A stretch of 64,000 nt of DNA from Pseudanabaena sp. FACHB-2040 (GTDB taxonomy: Bacteria; Cyanobacteriota; Cyanobacteriia; Phormidesmidales; Phormidesmidaceae): assembly GCF_014696715.1 (NCBI RefSeq), contig NZ_JACJQO010000002.1, positions 186,001 through 250,000 on the forward strand, in the 5' to 3' direction. Below the pieces are notes generated by a model that saw nothing but the letters and a program-made list of their open reading frames with translations, was not told the DNA's origin and ran no database searches. Shown in pieces: positions 9,245 to 18,300 of the stretch (position 1 is its first letter; the number at the start of each line of letters is the position of its first letter). The position numbers and the translations under genes are program-made.

Positions 9245-10180
9245 GTGAACTCTCGTTCAGATTCCCTGCTTAATCCGGAGATTCCAGTGGGTAAAGTGCT
9301 GCTGATCGGCGTCACAGGCGGCACTGGCCATAACGTTGTCAAAGGCTTTTTGGATCAAAATCTAAACGGGCTCTGTGTCCTAACCCGCAGGGTAGATCCG
9401 CAGCGTCCTGCCTTGGCTCGATTAATAGAGGCGGGAATCGAGCCGGTTGAAGCTGACCTAGATGATGAAGCGTCCTTAGATAGAGCCTTTGCGGGCGTGT
9501 CAGCTATTTACTGCCATGCTACCGCCCCAGATACGGCCAAGCCCGATCCCCTAGAGGTAGAGCGGGCCGAGCGCATTGCCAGGGCTGCTCAGCGGGCCAG
9601 TATTCGCCACTTGGTCTACAACTCTGCGGGAGGAGCTGATCGCAACTCCGGCATCGGCCATATTGAGCAGAAGCATCGGGTGGAGCAGGTCTTTACCCAG
9701 GCAGTGCCCACTACCCTACTGCAGGCCTGTCTCTTTATGGAAGAGTTTTGGAAAAAGTACACCCGCCCCTCGATCCTCAAGGGCACCTTTTCTTTTTCCC
9801 TTCAGCCGGACAGGCCACTGCACCTAATTACTACGCGGGATATAGGTCGGGTGGCAGCCTATGTGATTCAGCACCGAGATCAGTATGTAGGACGCGCTAT
9901 TGAACTGGCTGGCGACGTCTTGACACCGCAACAGATAGCGGCAGAATTTGCTAAGGCTCAGGGAAAACCAGTCAAGTACCGCGAAGTGCCTCCCTGGCTC
10001 TTTTTGCTGCTCTTTCGCAAGTCGCTGTTTGACCTAATTCAGTGGTACCGACATCAGGGTTACCAGGCCGATGTTGAGTACCTGCGGCAGCAGGAGTTTC
10101 CGGGCTTGCTGACTTCGTTTTCGACCTTCTTGGCAGAAACTGACTGGGCCAATTCAGCCCTAACTTACCAGGATCTATAG
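9245..10180 (+). CDS. NmrA-like atypical short-chain dehydrogenase/reductase
   Basis: The protein begins a Rossmann fold with the nucleotide-binding glycine motif GVTGGTG near residue 22, followed by RRVDPQRPAL after beta-2 (a basic pattern that would favour NADP) and DLDDEASLDRAF, then HLVYNSAGG in place of a normal YxxxK site. That is the NmrA/atypical extended SDR pattern, so it may be a redox sensor or an NAD(P)H-dependent reductase. Start is GTG 9245; an internal GTG at about 9287 is possible because the fold begins there. It ends 2 bp from the convergent rarD. Confidence 0.8.
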   Translation: MNSRSDSLLNPEIPVGKVLLIGVTGGTGHNVVKGFLDQNLNGLCVLTRRVDPQRPALARLIEAGIEPVEADLDDEASLDRAFAGVSAIYCHATAPDTAKPDPLEVERAERIARAAQRASIRHLVYNSAGGADRNSGIGHIEQKHRVEQVFTQAVPTTLLQACLFMEEFWKKYTRPSILKGTFSFSLQPDRPLHLITTRDIGRVAAYVIQHRDQYVGRAIELAGDVLTPQQIAAEFAKAQGKPVKYREVPPWLFLLLFRKSLFDLIQWYRHQGYQADVEYLRQQEFPGLLTSFSTFLAETDWANSALTYQDL

Positions 10181-10181
10181 C

Positions 10182-11093
10182 TCAGCTCTTTTTGGCCCAC
10201 AGGCCCAGTGAGGTTGTGGAATAGAGAATCAGCGCCAGCCAGATCAGGCCAAAGGTGAACGCGTGAGTCGAGGTAAAGGGTTCACGGTAGAGAAATACCC
10301 CCAGCATGAGCTGAATCGAGGGGGCTAGGTATTGAAAAAAGCCTAAAGTTGAGAGCCGCAGCCGCTTAGCGGCATTGTTAAACCAGAGCAGAGGCAGGGA
10401 AGTCATCACTCCGGCCCCGACAAACAGCAGCGTCATTTGCCAGGAAGCGCCCAGGTGACTTTGCCCGGTCGTAGTCCAGTAGAGGACAAGTGCGATCGCA
10501 AATGGCGTAATCAGCAGCGTCTCTACTGCCAGACCGACTAGGGGAGAGACGGGCACAATCTTGCGCAGCAGCCCATAGAAGGCAAAGGAAAAAGCCAGAG
10601 CCAAAGCAATCCAGGGCACTGCTCCAAACTGCCAGACGAAATTGGCCACACCAATGACCGCCAGCAGCACCGCCAGCCGCTGCCCCCACTGCAGCCGCTC
10701 CTTCAAAAACAAAAAGCCCAACAGCACGCTGACTAGAGGGTTGATGAAGTAGCCCAGGCTAGTTTCAACTACCCGGTCGCTGTTGACGCCGTAGATATAT
10801 AAACCCCAGTTAAAGGTGAGCAGCAAGGCTGTGAGCAGCAGACGGAGGAGGGTCTGCCGCGATCTCAAAATCTGCCCCACTTCAGCGCCTCGCCGCAAAA
10901 TCAGCAGCAGCCCCGACAAAAACACCGCCGACCAGATCATGCGGTGGGTGAGCACTTCCACAGCGGGCACCTGACCAAAAAACTTCCAGTAGATCGGCAG
11001 CAGCCCCCAGGAACCGTAGGCCAAAATAGCGTAGATCGGCCCTGCTCCCAAGCCCGATGGAGGGGAAGGAAGCTCAGTGGTGGATTCTTTCAA
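10182..11093 (-). CDS. rarD: RarD-type EamA permease
   Basis: A 303-residue integral membrane protein with about ten hydrophobic helices. The opening IYAILAYGSWGLLPIYWKFF, the HRMIWSAVF segment after helix 2 and SLGYFINPLVSVLLGFLFLKERL are the diagnostic stretches of RarD, a drug/metabolite transporter superfamily exporter of uncertain substrate. Length equals that of the E. coli protein. It is the third gene of a minus-strand series purH, nif3-like, rarD with about 100-bp gaps. The gene stops 2 bp from the convergent reductase. Confidence 0.9.
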   Translation of the reverse strand: MKESTTELPSPPSGLGAGPIYAILAYGSWGLLPIYWKFFGQVPAVEVLTHRMIWSAVFLSGLLLILRRGAEVGQILRSRQTLLRLLLTALLLTFNWGLYIYGVNSDRVVETSLGYFINPLVSVLLGFLFLKERLQWGQRLAVLLAVIGVANFVWQFGAVPWIALALAFSFAFYGLLRKIVPVSPLVGLAVETLLITPFAIALVLYWTTTGQSHLGASWQMTLLFVGAGVMTSLPLLWFNNAAKRLRLSTLGFFQYLAPSIQLMLGVFLYREPFTSTHAFTFGLIWLALILYSTTSLGLWAKKS

Positions 11094-11194
11094 AGGAAAG
11101 CCCTGAGATTAAAGAGCCTTCATCGTAACGAGGGGAGGGGAGGTTAGGGCAATCTTTCCTTCTAATGGCATCTATGAGCGTTATCGATGGTATG

Positions 11195-12007
11195 TCAGGA
11201 GGCGCTGGCAAAAAACCGGCGGAAGTCTTCGTCTTGGCTACTGAGCTGAACCCACTCAACCCCAACCGCCTGGAACTTCTCGACCAATCGAGCACAGGCG
11301 GGCCGCTCCGTAGCGTAGTGGCCTGCATCGATTAGGATCACGTTGCGATCGCGCCCTTCCTGGAACTGATGAAACTTGCAGTCGGAAGTTAGATAAACTT
11401 CAGCCCCAGTTTTAGCTACATCCTTTAAAAAGCTCGCGCCTGAACCGCCCAGCACCGCAACTCGACTGATCGTCTGCTTCAGGTCAGCCGCTGGGGAGTA
11501 AATCAGGTCAGGCGGCGCGAGCTTAGCTTGAATCCGCTCCAGCAATGCCTTAAGGCTCAATCTGGGATTAAGATTGCCCACTCGCCCATAACCTAACCCC
11601 GCCTGAGTCGGCACGACTGGCTCAGCCTGCTCCAGATCCAGCAGTTGAGCCAGCAGATCGGCAGTGCCATCCTCCACCTGATCAAAGTTGGTGTGAGCCG
11701 TATAAACCCCAATCCCGTGAGTCATTCCCAGCCGCACCATCTCCCCCACCGGATCGCCCTTTCGCACCGACTTGAGCGGGCTAAAAATTAGCGGGTGGTG
11801 GGCAAAAATCAGGTTCACCGGAGCCCCCTGCTGACGCAGTGCGATCGCTTCCTGCATCACAGCTAGAGTCGGCGTCAGACAGACTAATACCCCGGCTGCT
11901 TCATCTAAGATGCCCGGCTCTACCTGCCAGCCACAGTTGTCCCAGCTTTCCTGCCAGGTAGGGTCGGCCCAGGATTCGAACCAGGTAATGAGGTCGGTGA
12001 TTTTCAT
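11195..12007 (-). CDS. Nif3-like dinuclear metal centre protein
   Basis: The 270-residue product starts at ATG 12007 with MKITDLITWFESW; the frame stays open upstream but that part is low-complexity and not conserved. WDNCGWQVE, the metal ligands in AHHPLIF and YTAHTNFDQ, and the C-terminal LIDAGHYATERPA, all family signatures of the Nif3/YbgI/YqfO fold, are present. This family binds two metals and has been linked to GTP cyclohydrolase-like and stress functions without a proven substrate. It sits between purH and rarD on the same strand. Confidence 0.88.
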   Translation of the reverse strand: MKITDLITWFESWADPTWQESWDNCGWQVEPGILDEAAGVLVCLTPTLAVMQEAIALRQQGAPVNLIFAHHPLIFSPLKSVRKGDPVGEMVRLGMTHGIGVYTAHTNFDQVEDGTADLLAQLLDLEQAEPVVPTQAGLGYGRVGNLNPRLSLKALLERIQAKLAPPDLIYSPAADLKQTISRVAVLGGSGASFLKDVAKTGAEVYLTSDCKFHQFQEGRDRNVILIDAGHYATERPACARLVEKFQAVGVEWVQLSSQDEDFRRFFASAS

Positions 12008-12009
12008 AG

Positions 12010-12108
12010 ATAGGTGGATGAGTGGGGGAACAAGGAGTGGGGGTGGATGGGTAGGGGAGCAAGGAGTGGAGGAAACGCGATCCTGCCTCTTTGCTCCCCT
12101 GCCTTCAG
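12010..12108. repeat. Purine-rich imperfect palindrome, copy 1
   Basis: Between nif3-like and purH lies a G/A-rich arm (12022-12073) and a C/T-rich arm (12082-12105) able to pair. The right arm contains, on the minus strand, GGCAGGGGAGCAAAGAGG, an 18-mer that recurs exactly at 27991-28008. Confidence 0.6.
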
Positions 12109-12110
12109 TC

Positions 12111-13667
12111 TTAATGCAAGAAATGCCGAACCCCTGTAAGGGCCATAATAACGCCCAGCTCATTGGCGGCTTTGATCGAGTCTTCGTCACGGCGACTACC
12201 TCCTGGCTGCACAATCAGGCGAATTCCGGCGGCGGCAGCGGTTCGTACAGAGTCGTCGAAGGGAAAGAAGCCATCGCTGGCAAGGGTTGCGCTTTGGGCT
12301 TTTTCACCAGCTTGGGCTAGGGCAATTTGCACTGAGCCGACTCGGTTCATCTGTCCGGCCCCGACGCCTAGTGTCTGGTGGTTGCGAGTAACGACAATGG
12401 CGTTGGACTTGACGTGCTTCACCACTCGCCAAGCAAAGAGCATTTCGCTCAGCTCCTCGTCGGTCGGTTTTTGGTCGGTGACAATCTGCCAGTGGGCTGG
12501 ATCGTCGGCGTAGGTGTCGGGGGTCTGCAGCAGGAAGCCACCTGCGATCGCATTTACCGCCAAGGCTGGCCCTTGGTGCAGATCGGACAGCACCAGCACC
12601 CGCAGGTTGCTTTTCTTAGCCAAAATCTCACGAGCATCAGCGTCACAACCGGGGGCAACAATGCACTCTAGAAAGGTTCCGGTTAGGATTTGGGCCGTTT
12701 CAGCATCGATCGGGCGATTCAGAGAGACAATGCCGCCAAAGGCTGAAGTGGCGTCGGCATCAAAGGCAGAGCGGTAGGCAGCCGCTAACGTATCGCCCAT
12801 CGCTACGCCACAAGGGTTAGTGTGTTTGAGCACTGCCGCCGCTGGCCGATCCGCCGGAAACTCGGCAATAATGCGGCGAGCCGCCTCTAGATCCACCAGA
12901 TTGTTGTAGCTGAGTTCTTTGCCCTGGAGCTGCTCTGCGGCAGCCCAGCCGGTGGACGTCGCGCCGGTTTGGTACCAGGCCGCAGGCTGGTGTGGGTTCT
13001 CACCGTAGCGTAGAGACTGGCGCTGAGTCCCGGCCAGGGTCCAGCGTTCTGGCAACCCCTCAGCGGCCGCTTCTGACTCAGTCTGCTCGGTTAAATAGGT
13101 GGCAATGGCCTGGTCGTAAGTGGCCGTGTGCCAAAAGGCTTCGCGGGCGCAGGTTTGCCGAAAGGCAAGGGGAACGGTGCCTTGGTGCGATCGCATCGCC
13201 TCTAAATACGCCTCATACTGAGCCGGACGGCACAGCACCGTCAGGTACTGGTGGTTCTTCGCTGCTGCCCGCAGCATCGCTGGGCCGCCAATGTCGATTT
13301 GCTCAATCGCTTCCGGCAGCGTCACTCCCTCTTTAGCAATCGTTTGCTCAAAGGGATAAAGGTTCACAACCACCAAATCCAGAGGGCGAATGCTGTTATC
13401 AGCTAGATCCTTTTGGTCTTCAGGCAAGTCCTGCCGCGCCAAAATGCCGCCGTGAATACGGGGGTGCAGCGTCTTGACCCGGCCTCCTAAAATTTCTGGT
13501 GAGCCGGTGTAGTCCGATACCTTTGTCACCGGAACCCCGGCCTCAATTAGAGTTTTAGCTGTTCCGCCACTGCTGATAATATCGAACTCAAACTCCGCAA
13601 CTAGCGTTTTCGCCAGCTCTACAATCCCAGTCTTGTCTGAGGTACTCAACAGTGCTAACCGTGCCAT
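12111..13667 (-). CDS. purH: Bifunctional AICAR transformylase/IMP cyclohydrolase
   Basis: The 518-residue protein has both halves: an N-terminal MGS-like IMP cyclohydrolase domain (MARLALLSTSDKTGI, then GGRVKTLHPRIHGGIL and VVNLYPFEQT) and a C-terminal AICAR formyltransferase domain from about residue 200 (LRYGENPHQPAAWY, KHTNPCGVA, and SDGFFPFDDSV). It catalyses the last two steps of IMP synthesis from AICAR and 10-formyl-THF. Start is ATG 13667; the frame is open further upstream but the family N-terminus begins here. Length is near the 529 residues of the E. coli enzyme. Confidence 0.96.
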   Translation of the reverse strand: MARLALLSTSDKTGIVELAKTLVAEFEFDIISSGGTAKTLIEAGVPVTKVSDYTGSPEILGGRVKTLHPRIHGGILARQDLPEDQKDLADNSIRPLDLVVVNLYPFEQTIAKEGVTLPEAIEQIDIGGPAMLRAAAKNHQYLTVLCRPAQYEAYLEAMRSHQGTVPLAFRQTCAREAFWHTATYDQAIATYLTEQTESEAAAEGLPERWTLAGTQRQSLRYGENPHQPAAWYQTGATSTGWAAAEQLQGKELSYNNLVDLEAARRIIAEFPADRPAAAVLKHTNPCGVAMGDTLAAAYRSAFDADATSAFGGIVSLNRPIDAETAQILTGTFLECIVAPGCDADAREILAKKSNLRVLVLSDLHQGPALAVNAIAGGFLLQTPDTYADDPAHWQIVTDQKPTDEELSEMLFAWRVVKHVKSNAIVVTRNHQTLGVGAGQMNRVGSVQIALAQAGEKAQSATLASDGFFPFDDSVRTAAAAGIRLIVQPGGSRRDEDSIKAANELGVIMALTGVRHFLH

Positions 13668-13910
13668 TTTGGGGTTCCCATCGCTTGTGCAACTCCCCAC
13701 TATAGCGAAAAAGAATGCCCTGATAGAGCTAGTTGAACCAGGTCTTGAACCCATCCAAAAATCAGACTTCGCTACCTTTAAGCCGTCTAGAAGCATCAAC
13801 AGTTCTGACTTTTTATTAGCGATTGTGCCGTCAGAGTCAAGGTTTTGACCTGGCGTAATATGCTGAGGGGCAGAGCCAAGACCTCAGCTCGCCCCTATAC
13901 CGGAGACAAC

Positions 13911-15134
13911 ATGAATACGCGAAAACGCATTGGCATTCTTACCAGCGGCGGAGACTGCCCCGGGCTCAATGCCGTCATCCGAGCAGTCGTGAAGTGTGCC
14001 AATCGCAGGGGTTGGGATGTGTTTGGCATTCCCTACGGCACAGATGGTTTTATCAGCGTTACCGAGGGGCATTACAAACCAGACGATCTGCGGCTGCAGG
14101 AGCATGGTTACAACATTCCTGGGATCTTGCAGGGGCTAGACGTACTGCAGTTTCTCAGCGGCAGCATTCTGGGATCGCTCAGTAAAGGCAATCCCCAACA
14201 GCCAGAGGTCGCTGCCAAGATCCTAGAGGGCTATCAGCGGTTAGGGCTAGATGCGTTGGTTGCGATCGGCGGCGACGGCAGTCTCGACATTATTTATGAA
14301 CTAGCTAAACAGGGCGGCTGGAACATCATCGGCATTCCCAAAACCATCGACAACGATGTGCCTTTTACCGAGCAGTCGGTGGGTTTTGGCACTGCAGTCG
14401 AAACGGTTACCAATGCCCTCTATGATTTGACGTTTACTGCCGCTAGCCACGACCGCGTCATGGTGGTGCAGGTGATGGGCCGCAATGCTGGGCACCTAGC
14501 GCTCTATTCCGGCATTGCTGGAGGCGCTGATGTAATCTTGATCCCCGAACTGGTGCCTCAGCTAACCTCTACAGTAGTCACGCAAATTTGTGAAAAGGTT
14601 GCAGAAATGCGGCGAGCTGGGCGTAAATTTGCCCTGGTAGTCGTTGCTGAAGGCGTCGGTGGCGAGAACGGCGAGAAAGACAGGTGCATTGGCGATACCC
14701 TGGCGCAACTGATCCACGATCGCAGCCGTACCCTTTGTCTGACCGGAGATCAAATCTATTGCGATCTAGATCAAGTGGAAACGCGAGCCTCAGTTCTAGG
14801 CCATATTCAGCGCAGCGGCATACCCACCTCCTTTGATCGGCTGCTGGCCTCCGCCTTTGGTAAAAAAGCCGTCGACCTGATCGCCGAAGGCCGCTTTAGC
14901 CGTTTAGTCATTTGGCGGGCAGGCCAGGTGCAGTCTGAGCCTCTAGATCAGGTGCTTCAAGTTGTTCGCCGCTGCCACGAGCAGGGAATTTGCCCCAGCC
15001 CAGTCGAGCGAGACCACACCATGCTGCAGGTGGCTCAGTCTCTGGGTGTCTACGTGGGCGACTTAGATTCAGCTGCGCCGCCGATGCTGCATGAGACGCA
15101 TAGTATCCGGGAGACTATGGTTCACAGGTCGTAA
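13911..15134 (+). CDS. pfkA: 6-phosphofructokinase
   Basis: The 407-residue enzyme opens with RIGILTSGGDCPGLNAVIRAV and carries the phosphoryl-donor site GGDGS, the catalytic TIDND loop preceded by Lys (PKTIDND), and GRNAGHLAL for fructose-6-phosphate binding. Gly in GGDGS is the signature of nucleoside-phosphate-dependent enzymes, while Lys before TIDND is more usual in pyrophosphate-dependent ones, so the donor is not settled by sequence alone. ATG 13911 is chosen because homology begins there; earlier in-frame sequence lacks resemblance. It is longer than bacterial ATP-PFK (about 320) by a C-terminal part. Divergent from purH. Confidence 0.93.
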   Translation: MNTRKRIGILTSGGDCPGLNAVIRAVVKCANRRGWDVFGIPYGTDGFISVTEGHYKPDDLRLQEHGYNIPGILQGLDVLQFLSGSILGSLSKGNPQQPEVAAKILEGYQRLGLDALVAIGGDGSLDIIYELAKQGGWNIIGIPKTIDNDVPFTEQSVGFGTAVETVTNALYDLTFTAASHDRVMVVQVMGRNAGHLALYSGIAGGADVILIPELVPQLTSTVVTQICEKVAEMRRAGRKFALVVVAEGVGGENGEKDRCIGDTLAQLIHDRSRTLCLTGDQIYCDLDQVETRASVLGHIQRSGIPTSFDRLLASAFGKKAVDLIAEGRFSRLVIWRAGQVQSEPLDQVLQVVRRCHEQGICPSPVERDHTMLQVAQSLGVYVGDLDSAAPPMLHETHSIRETMVHRS

Positions 15135-15385
15135 GCGTTGGAGAGAATTCTGAGGGTTCAGAAAACCTGGTTCCTACGTTAGACGAACATTAGACGAACC
15201 CATTTTAGAAGCGTGGTTTTTGCACCCAACTCAGGTCTATGGCTAGCCGAGCAGGGTTTGTATGCGTCTTTTCTGCAAAGCTCATGCAAAAACGGCATCT
15301 GTAATCTTTGGTAGGACTGACAGTCTCTTCTGCATTTGTTAGACCAAGGATTAAGGGAGTTTTCTTCTAGCGAGGGCATAAATCT

Positions 15386-15547
15386 ATGGCAAGTTCGACT
15401 GAGCAGTCTACTTACAGAGGCAGAGCACCCCAAGGGCAGACTCAGCTTGACCAGAGTGCCATTGCCTGCCGTCCCGATTTTGATATCTGGGCTGCTGCTG
15501 TGCGAGAGCAAATGCTGGCCGTTCTACAAAAACGATCGGCTAACTAA
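15386..15547 (+). CDS. Small conserved-looking protein (53 aa)
   Basis: An ATG at 15386 opens a 53-codon frame ending TAA at 15547. The protein begins MASSTEQSTYRGRAPQ and has the C-terminal motif FDIWAAAVREQMLAVLQKR, an amphipathic helix of a pattern I recall from short cyanobacterial proteins of unknown function. A clear rho-independent terminator begins 79 bp after the stop, supporting a transcript. Overlapping longer frames in other registers have no family resemblance. Function unknown. Confidence 0.65.
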   Translation: MASSTEQSTYRGRAPQGQTQLDQSAIACRPDFDIWAAAVREQMLAVLQKRSAN

Positions 15548-15625
15548 AAAACGCGTAGTGGAGGTAGTCTGCTTAAGGCTGTCCTGACACTGCATTGACT
15601 ATTGCCGTCTTTTCTAAAGTCAAAG

Positions 15626-15652
15626 GGCCTCCTTATTTGGGAGGTCTTTTTT
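15626..15652 (+). terminator. Rho-independent terminator
   Basis: GGCCTCC at 15626-15632 pairs with GGAGGTC at 15640-15646 (one G-U), loop of 7, followed by six T. It ends the transcript of the 53-residue gene. Confidence 0.85.
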
Positions 15653-16052
15653 GTAGCTGTTGTACGGTCGTCAACATGCGCAACATAGCCGTGTGGTTGG
15701 CACTTTAGCTCACTCAGACACATTGCAAGATTAATTATAAATTGTTACATTAGTTTACATATTGCATAAGTTTACAATCTCCCCTTAGAAATATTTATGA
15801 CTAACGACCAAGCTGGTGATGGTTAGATCAAGCTCAACAACCTTGGGATCGAATCGCAGATGTGTGTCGATGCTAAGCACGACCGAGCTGGTGCCAGTGC
15901 CCACGCTGAGGGTTTGAATAGGCAACTGGTGAGATTAGGTTTATTTCTCTGTAGGTGCTAGAGGGGCAGACAGATTGAGGACTAGTGAATTTGTTCTCCC
16001 ATCTGTCGTGGCCAGTTTTGAGGGTGACGGATTTTCCACAGGCACGATAGAT
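15653..16052. other. Intergenic, A/T-rich promoter-like stretch
   Basis: No gene seen. Around 15735-15780 there are three near-repeats of GTTTACA/GTTACAT spaced about 10-20 bp in AT-rich DNA, a plausible promoter or activator-binding region for the pentapeptide gene. Two copies of ACGACC(A/G)AGCTGGTG occur at about 15805 and 15880. Confidence 0.4.
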
Positions 16053-16598
16053 ATGATGCAGCTTTTGGATATGTACTCGGCAGGCTGTCGAGATTTTAGC
16101 CACCTGGATTTTCGCGAGGCTTGGATGCCAGGCGTATGTTTTCCTGATGTGCAGCTGTGTTATGCAGATCTGACCTGTGCTCATTTGCCCCAGGCTGTGC
16201 TGGAGGGAGGCAACCTTACAGGGGCTAAGCTATGGCGAGCGAATCTGTCGGAGGCCAACTTAAAGCGGGTGAATCTGGAGCGGAGCGTTTTGATTAGGGC
16301 TCACTTGGAGAGGGCTGACTTATCAAGTGCCCGCTTGAGGGAGAGTGACTTGCGCCTTGCTAACTTGAGAGGCAGTGTGCTGACAGGAGCCGATTTGCAG
16401 CGGGCAAATTTGAGCTATGCAGACTTAACAGGAGCTAACTTGAGTGGGGCAGATCTGCGCTACGCCGACCTGACTAGAGCAATTTTGGTTGAGGCGGATC
16501 TGACTGGAGCGCAGTTAGAAGGCGCAATTTTGGACCGAGCCCGATTAAACCCGCCTGTGATGGCTGAGCTAGATGAACCCTTCAAAAGCCTCGTTTAG
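16053..16598 (+). CDS. Pentapeptide-repeat protein
   Basis: From about residue 40 the 181-residue protein is made of A(D/N)LxX pentapeptide units such as ANLSEANLKRVNLER, ADLSSARLRESDLR, and LTGADLQRANLSYADL, which fold as a right-handed quadrilateral beta-helix. ATG 16053 (or 16056) is preferred because MMQLLDMYSAGCRDFS is the usual entry of cyanobacterial pentapeptide proteins, whereas the longer frame starts with TTG. No signal peptide, so cytoplasmic. Role unknown. It overlaps the convergent gene by 17 bp. Confidence 0.88.
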   Translation: MMQLLDMYSAGCRDFSHLDFREAWMPGVCFPDVQLCYADLTCAHLPQAVLEGGNLTGAKLWRANLSEANLKRVNLERSVLIRAHLERADLSSARLRESDLRLANLRGSVLTGADLQRANLSYADLTGANLSGADLRYADLTRAILVEADLTGAQLEGAILDRARLNPPVMAELDEPFKSLV

Positions 16599-16872
16599 AA
16601 ATCTGTGCTTGGGCCTGCCACTGGAGTAGATCTCGTCGCCACAGCCGGGCTCGACAGATGAGTGGACTGTAGCACTCAATTAATTGGGCTTGGTCTGGCG
16701 CTGGAGGTCTTTGGGCAACGTCAAATTTTGCGATCGCAGCCGCAATCTTACGGGCATCATCCTTAGGAATGCCGGCCTGATATAGCTGCTGCCAGTAGTG
16801 CAGCCCTACTTTTTTAATTTCACAGTTGCGCTGCTGCCGGTCTTGGGGAAGCGTATCTACCGATAAAAACAT
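16582..16872 (-). CDS. Hypothetical protein (96 aa)
   Basis: A frame from ATG 16872 with a mostly helical, charged product; the stretch YWQQLYQAGIPKDDARKIA reads as protein-like and the codon use matches neighbours. It overlaps the 3' end of the pentapeptide gene by 17 bp tail to tail. I do not recognise a family. No membrane segment or signal peptide. Confidence 0.55.
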   Translation of the reverse strand: MFLSVDTLPQDRQQRNCEIKKVGLHYWQQLYQAGIPKDDARKIAAAIAKFDVAQRPPAPDQAQLIECYSPLICRARLWRRDLLQWQAQAQISKRGF

Positions 16873-17103
16873 ATGCCGTGTTTGCTTGGGGGGACTTCAG
16901 CCCAAAGCGCCCTGCGCCTGGGCTAGAGCTAACTACAGCAGCAGCAGTTTGCATTCCTTACCGCAAGAATGTTGATTTGGGAATGATGTTTTCGGCAGCT
17001 TACTTAGCGGTTATTGTCATTGCCATAAAGCCGGTGGCAATGGCGTCAGGATCCTTCTCTAGCTTAGGGGTTCAACAACAGCCTTTTTTTGACTCAGGCT
17101 ATA

Positions 17104-18066
17104 TCAGCACCCTTCCGGCGGAAACCATACCAACGAATCTTGCTCACCTGTGCGCCAACGAATCCATCCTTCCTGAGTACCGGCCCCTGGTAGAGGCGCG
17201 CAGGCATCAACCGGCTGGGTCACTCGTACCCGTGCCCAGTCTCCCTCAAACTCCAGCGGCTCAATCAAGCTGTTGGGGCTAATCAGCGCCTGCAGACTTT
17301 GCCCGCTCTCAGGCTGCGGCATCAACGCATGAGAGGCTCCATGCTTACGAAACTCAATCCAACCCGCTGATAAGAACCGATCTTCCCAGGTTTCCAGCGT
17401 CAGTTCTACCGAGCCCAAGTTGAGATGAGAGACATGGGCCCAGGCCGTACCCACAGGGGTGTACTGGAAGCGGAACCAACCGTCTGGACGGACCTCCATC
17501 ACTGGAAACGTGTAAAGGCCAGAGTAGGTGTGCAGCATAGAAAAGGCTGCATCTCTACCGACTGCCAGAGGGTCGGCCTGATCTGTTACTAGCCAGCCAT
17601 TGATGAACCAGCCCCAGGGTTCTCCTTCGGGAGCTGCGTAAATGGGTAAGGTCACATCACGCAGCCAGCTAGCATTGGCCGTGGGGCTTTGGGGCCAGCT
17701 GCTGTCTTGAAGGGAAGAGACTTGCTTCGGCCGCAGATGGCCTATGCCTAGATCAGCCTCCTCGGTAGGATGGAGCCCCACTAGCCCAGCCGGATCGGGA
17801 GAAATCGCCTCTGGAACGGTCTCTGGGAAAGGCGGTACCGGCACCGGAGTCACCGCCATTGGCAGCGCTCGTGGAGTATTTCTAATCGCAGAAACATCCT
17901 CAGCGGGAGAGCTTGCTTCAGCAGCGGGCGTTTCAACTGATTCTGAGGGGGAAGGCTCAATGGCAGGTTCAGGTGCTGCCCAGGTGCTGGCAGGAGCACT
18001 GCCCCAGAGGCATCCTGCTGCCAGCAAAACTCCCCAGGACTTTAACGATATGCCGATTCTATACAT
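17104..18066 (-). CDS. Secreted proline/glutamate-rich protein
   Basis: The likely start is ATG 18066, giving a Sec signal peptide (SLKSWGVLLAAGCLWG, cleavage after about residue 31 at TWAA). Residues about 32-130 form a low-complexity Pro/Glu/Ser linker, followed by about 190 residues of a folded domain rich in Trp and Gly (for example APEGEPWGWFINGWLV, GWFRFQYTPVGTAWAHVSHLNLG), and a C-terminal Cys pair (VDACAPL and PPEGC) that could be a disulfide. Periplasmic or cell-wall location is predicted. No family recognised with confidence. GTG 18105 upstream is in frame but would bury the signal. Confidence 0.7.
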   Translation of the reverse strand: MYRIGISLKSWGVLLAAGCLWGSAPASTWAAPEPAIEPSPSESVETPAAEASSPAEDVSAIRNTPRALPMAVTPVPVPPFPETVPEAISPDPAGLVGLHPTEEADLGIGHLRPKQVSSLQDSSWPQSPTANASWLRDVTLPIYAAPEGEPWGWFINGWLVTDQADPLAVGRDAAFSMLHTYSGLYTFPVMEVRPDGWFRFQYTPVGTAWAHVSHLNLGSVELTLETWEDRFLSAGWIEFRKHGASHALMPQPESGQSLQALISPNSLIEPLEFEGDWARVRVTQPVDACAPLPGAGTQEGWIRWRTGEQDSLVWFPPEGC

Positions 18067-18067
18067 A

Positions 18068-18093
18068 GATATATAGCGTGGATATATAGCGTG
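18068..18093. repeat. Tandem 13-bp direct repeat
   Basis: GATATATAGCGTG occurs twice in succession at 18068-18080 and 18081-18093, immediately upstream of ATG 18066 of the minus-strand secreted protein gene. Its position suits a leader or regulator site; only two copies are seen. Confidence 0.7.
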
Positions 18094-18300
18094 TACCTGC
18101 TGCACTCAAATGGGTAGCTATAGTTTTCTTAGCATTCTCTGATGAACTATTCCGGCAACTTTGCAAAGAAATTGAAGAGATGAAGTTTTGCAGGGTCTAG
18201 CAGATCATAAACAGCTACAGACAAAAATCTTACCTGGGAATACTGAGATGGAAATTCTAAATTTCACAAATCTCATCTGCTACTCAGTACAGCCCGCCCT

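Noticed and set aside
11960-11985. GATTCGAACC motif like a tRNA T-loop
   Set aside because: It lies inside the Nif3-like gene and is read as W-F-E-S-W in the conserved start; no cloverleaf can be built.
15336-15587. Plus-strand frame of 83 codons over the small gene
   Set aside because: The 53-residue frame in another register has the conserved-looking helix and the terminator behind it; this one does not.
16878-17282. Plus-strand frame of 134 codons
   Set aside because: Its second half is antisense to the secreted protein gene and the first half has no family resemblance.
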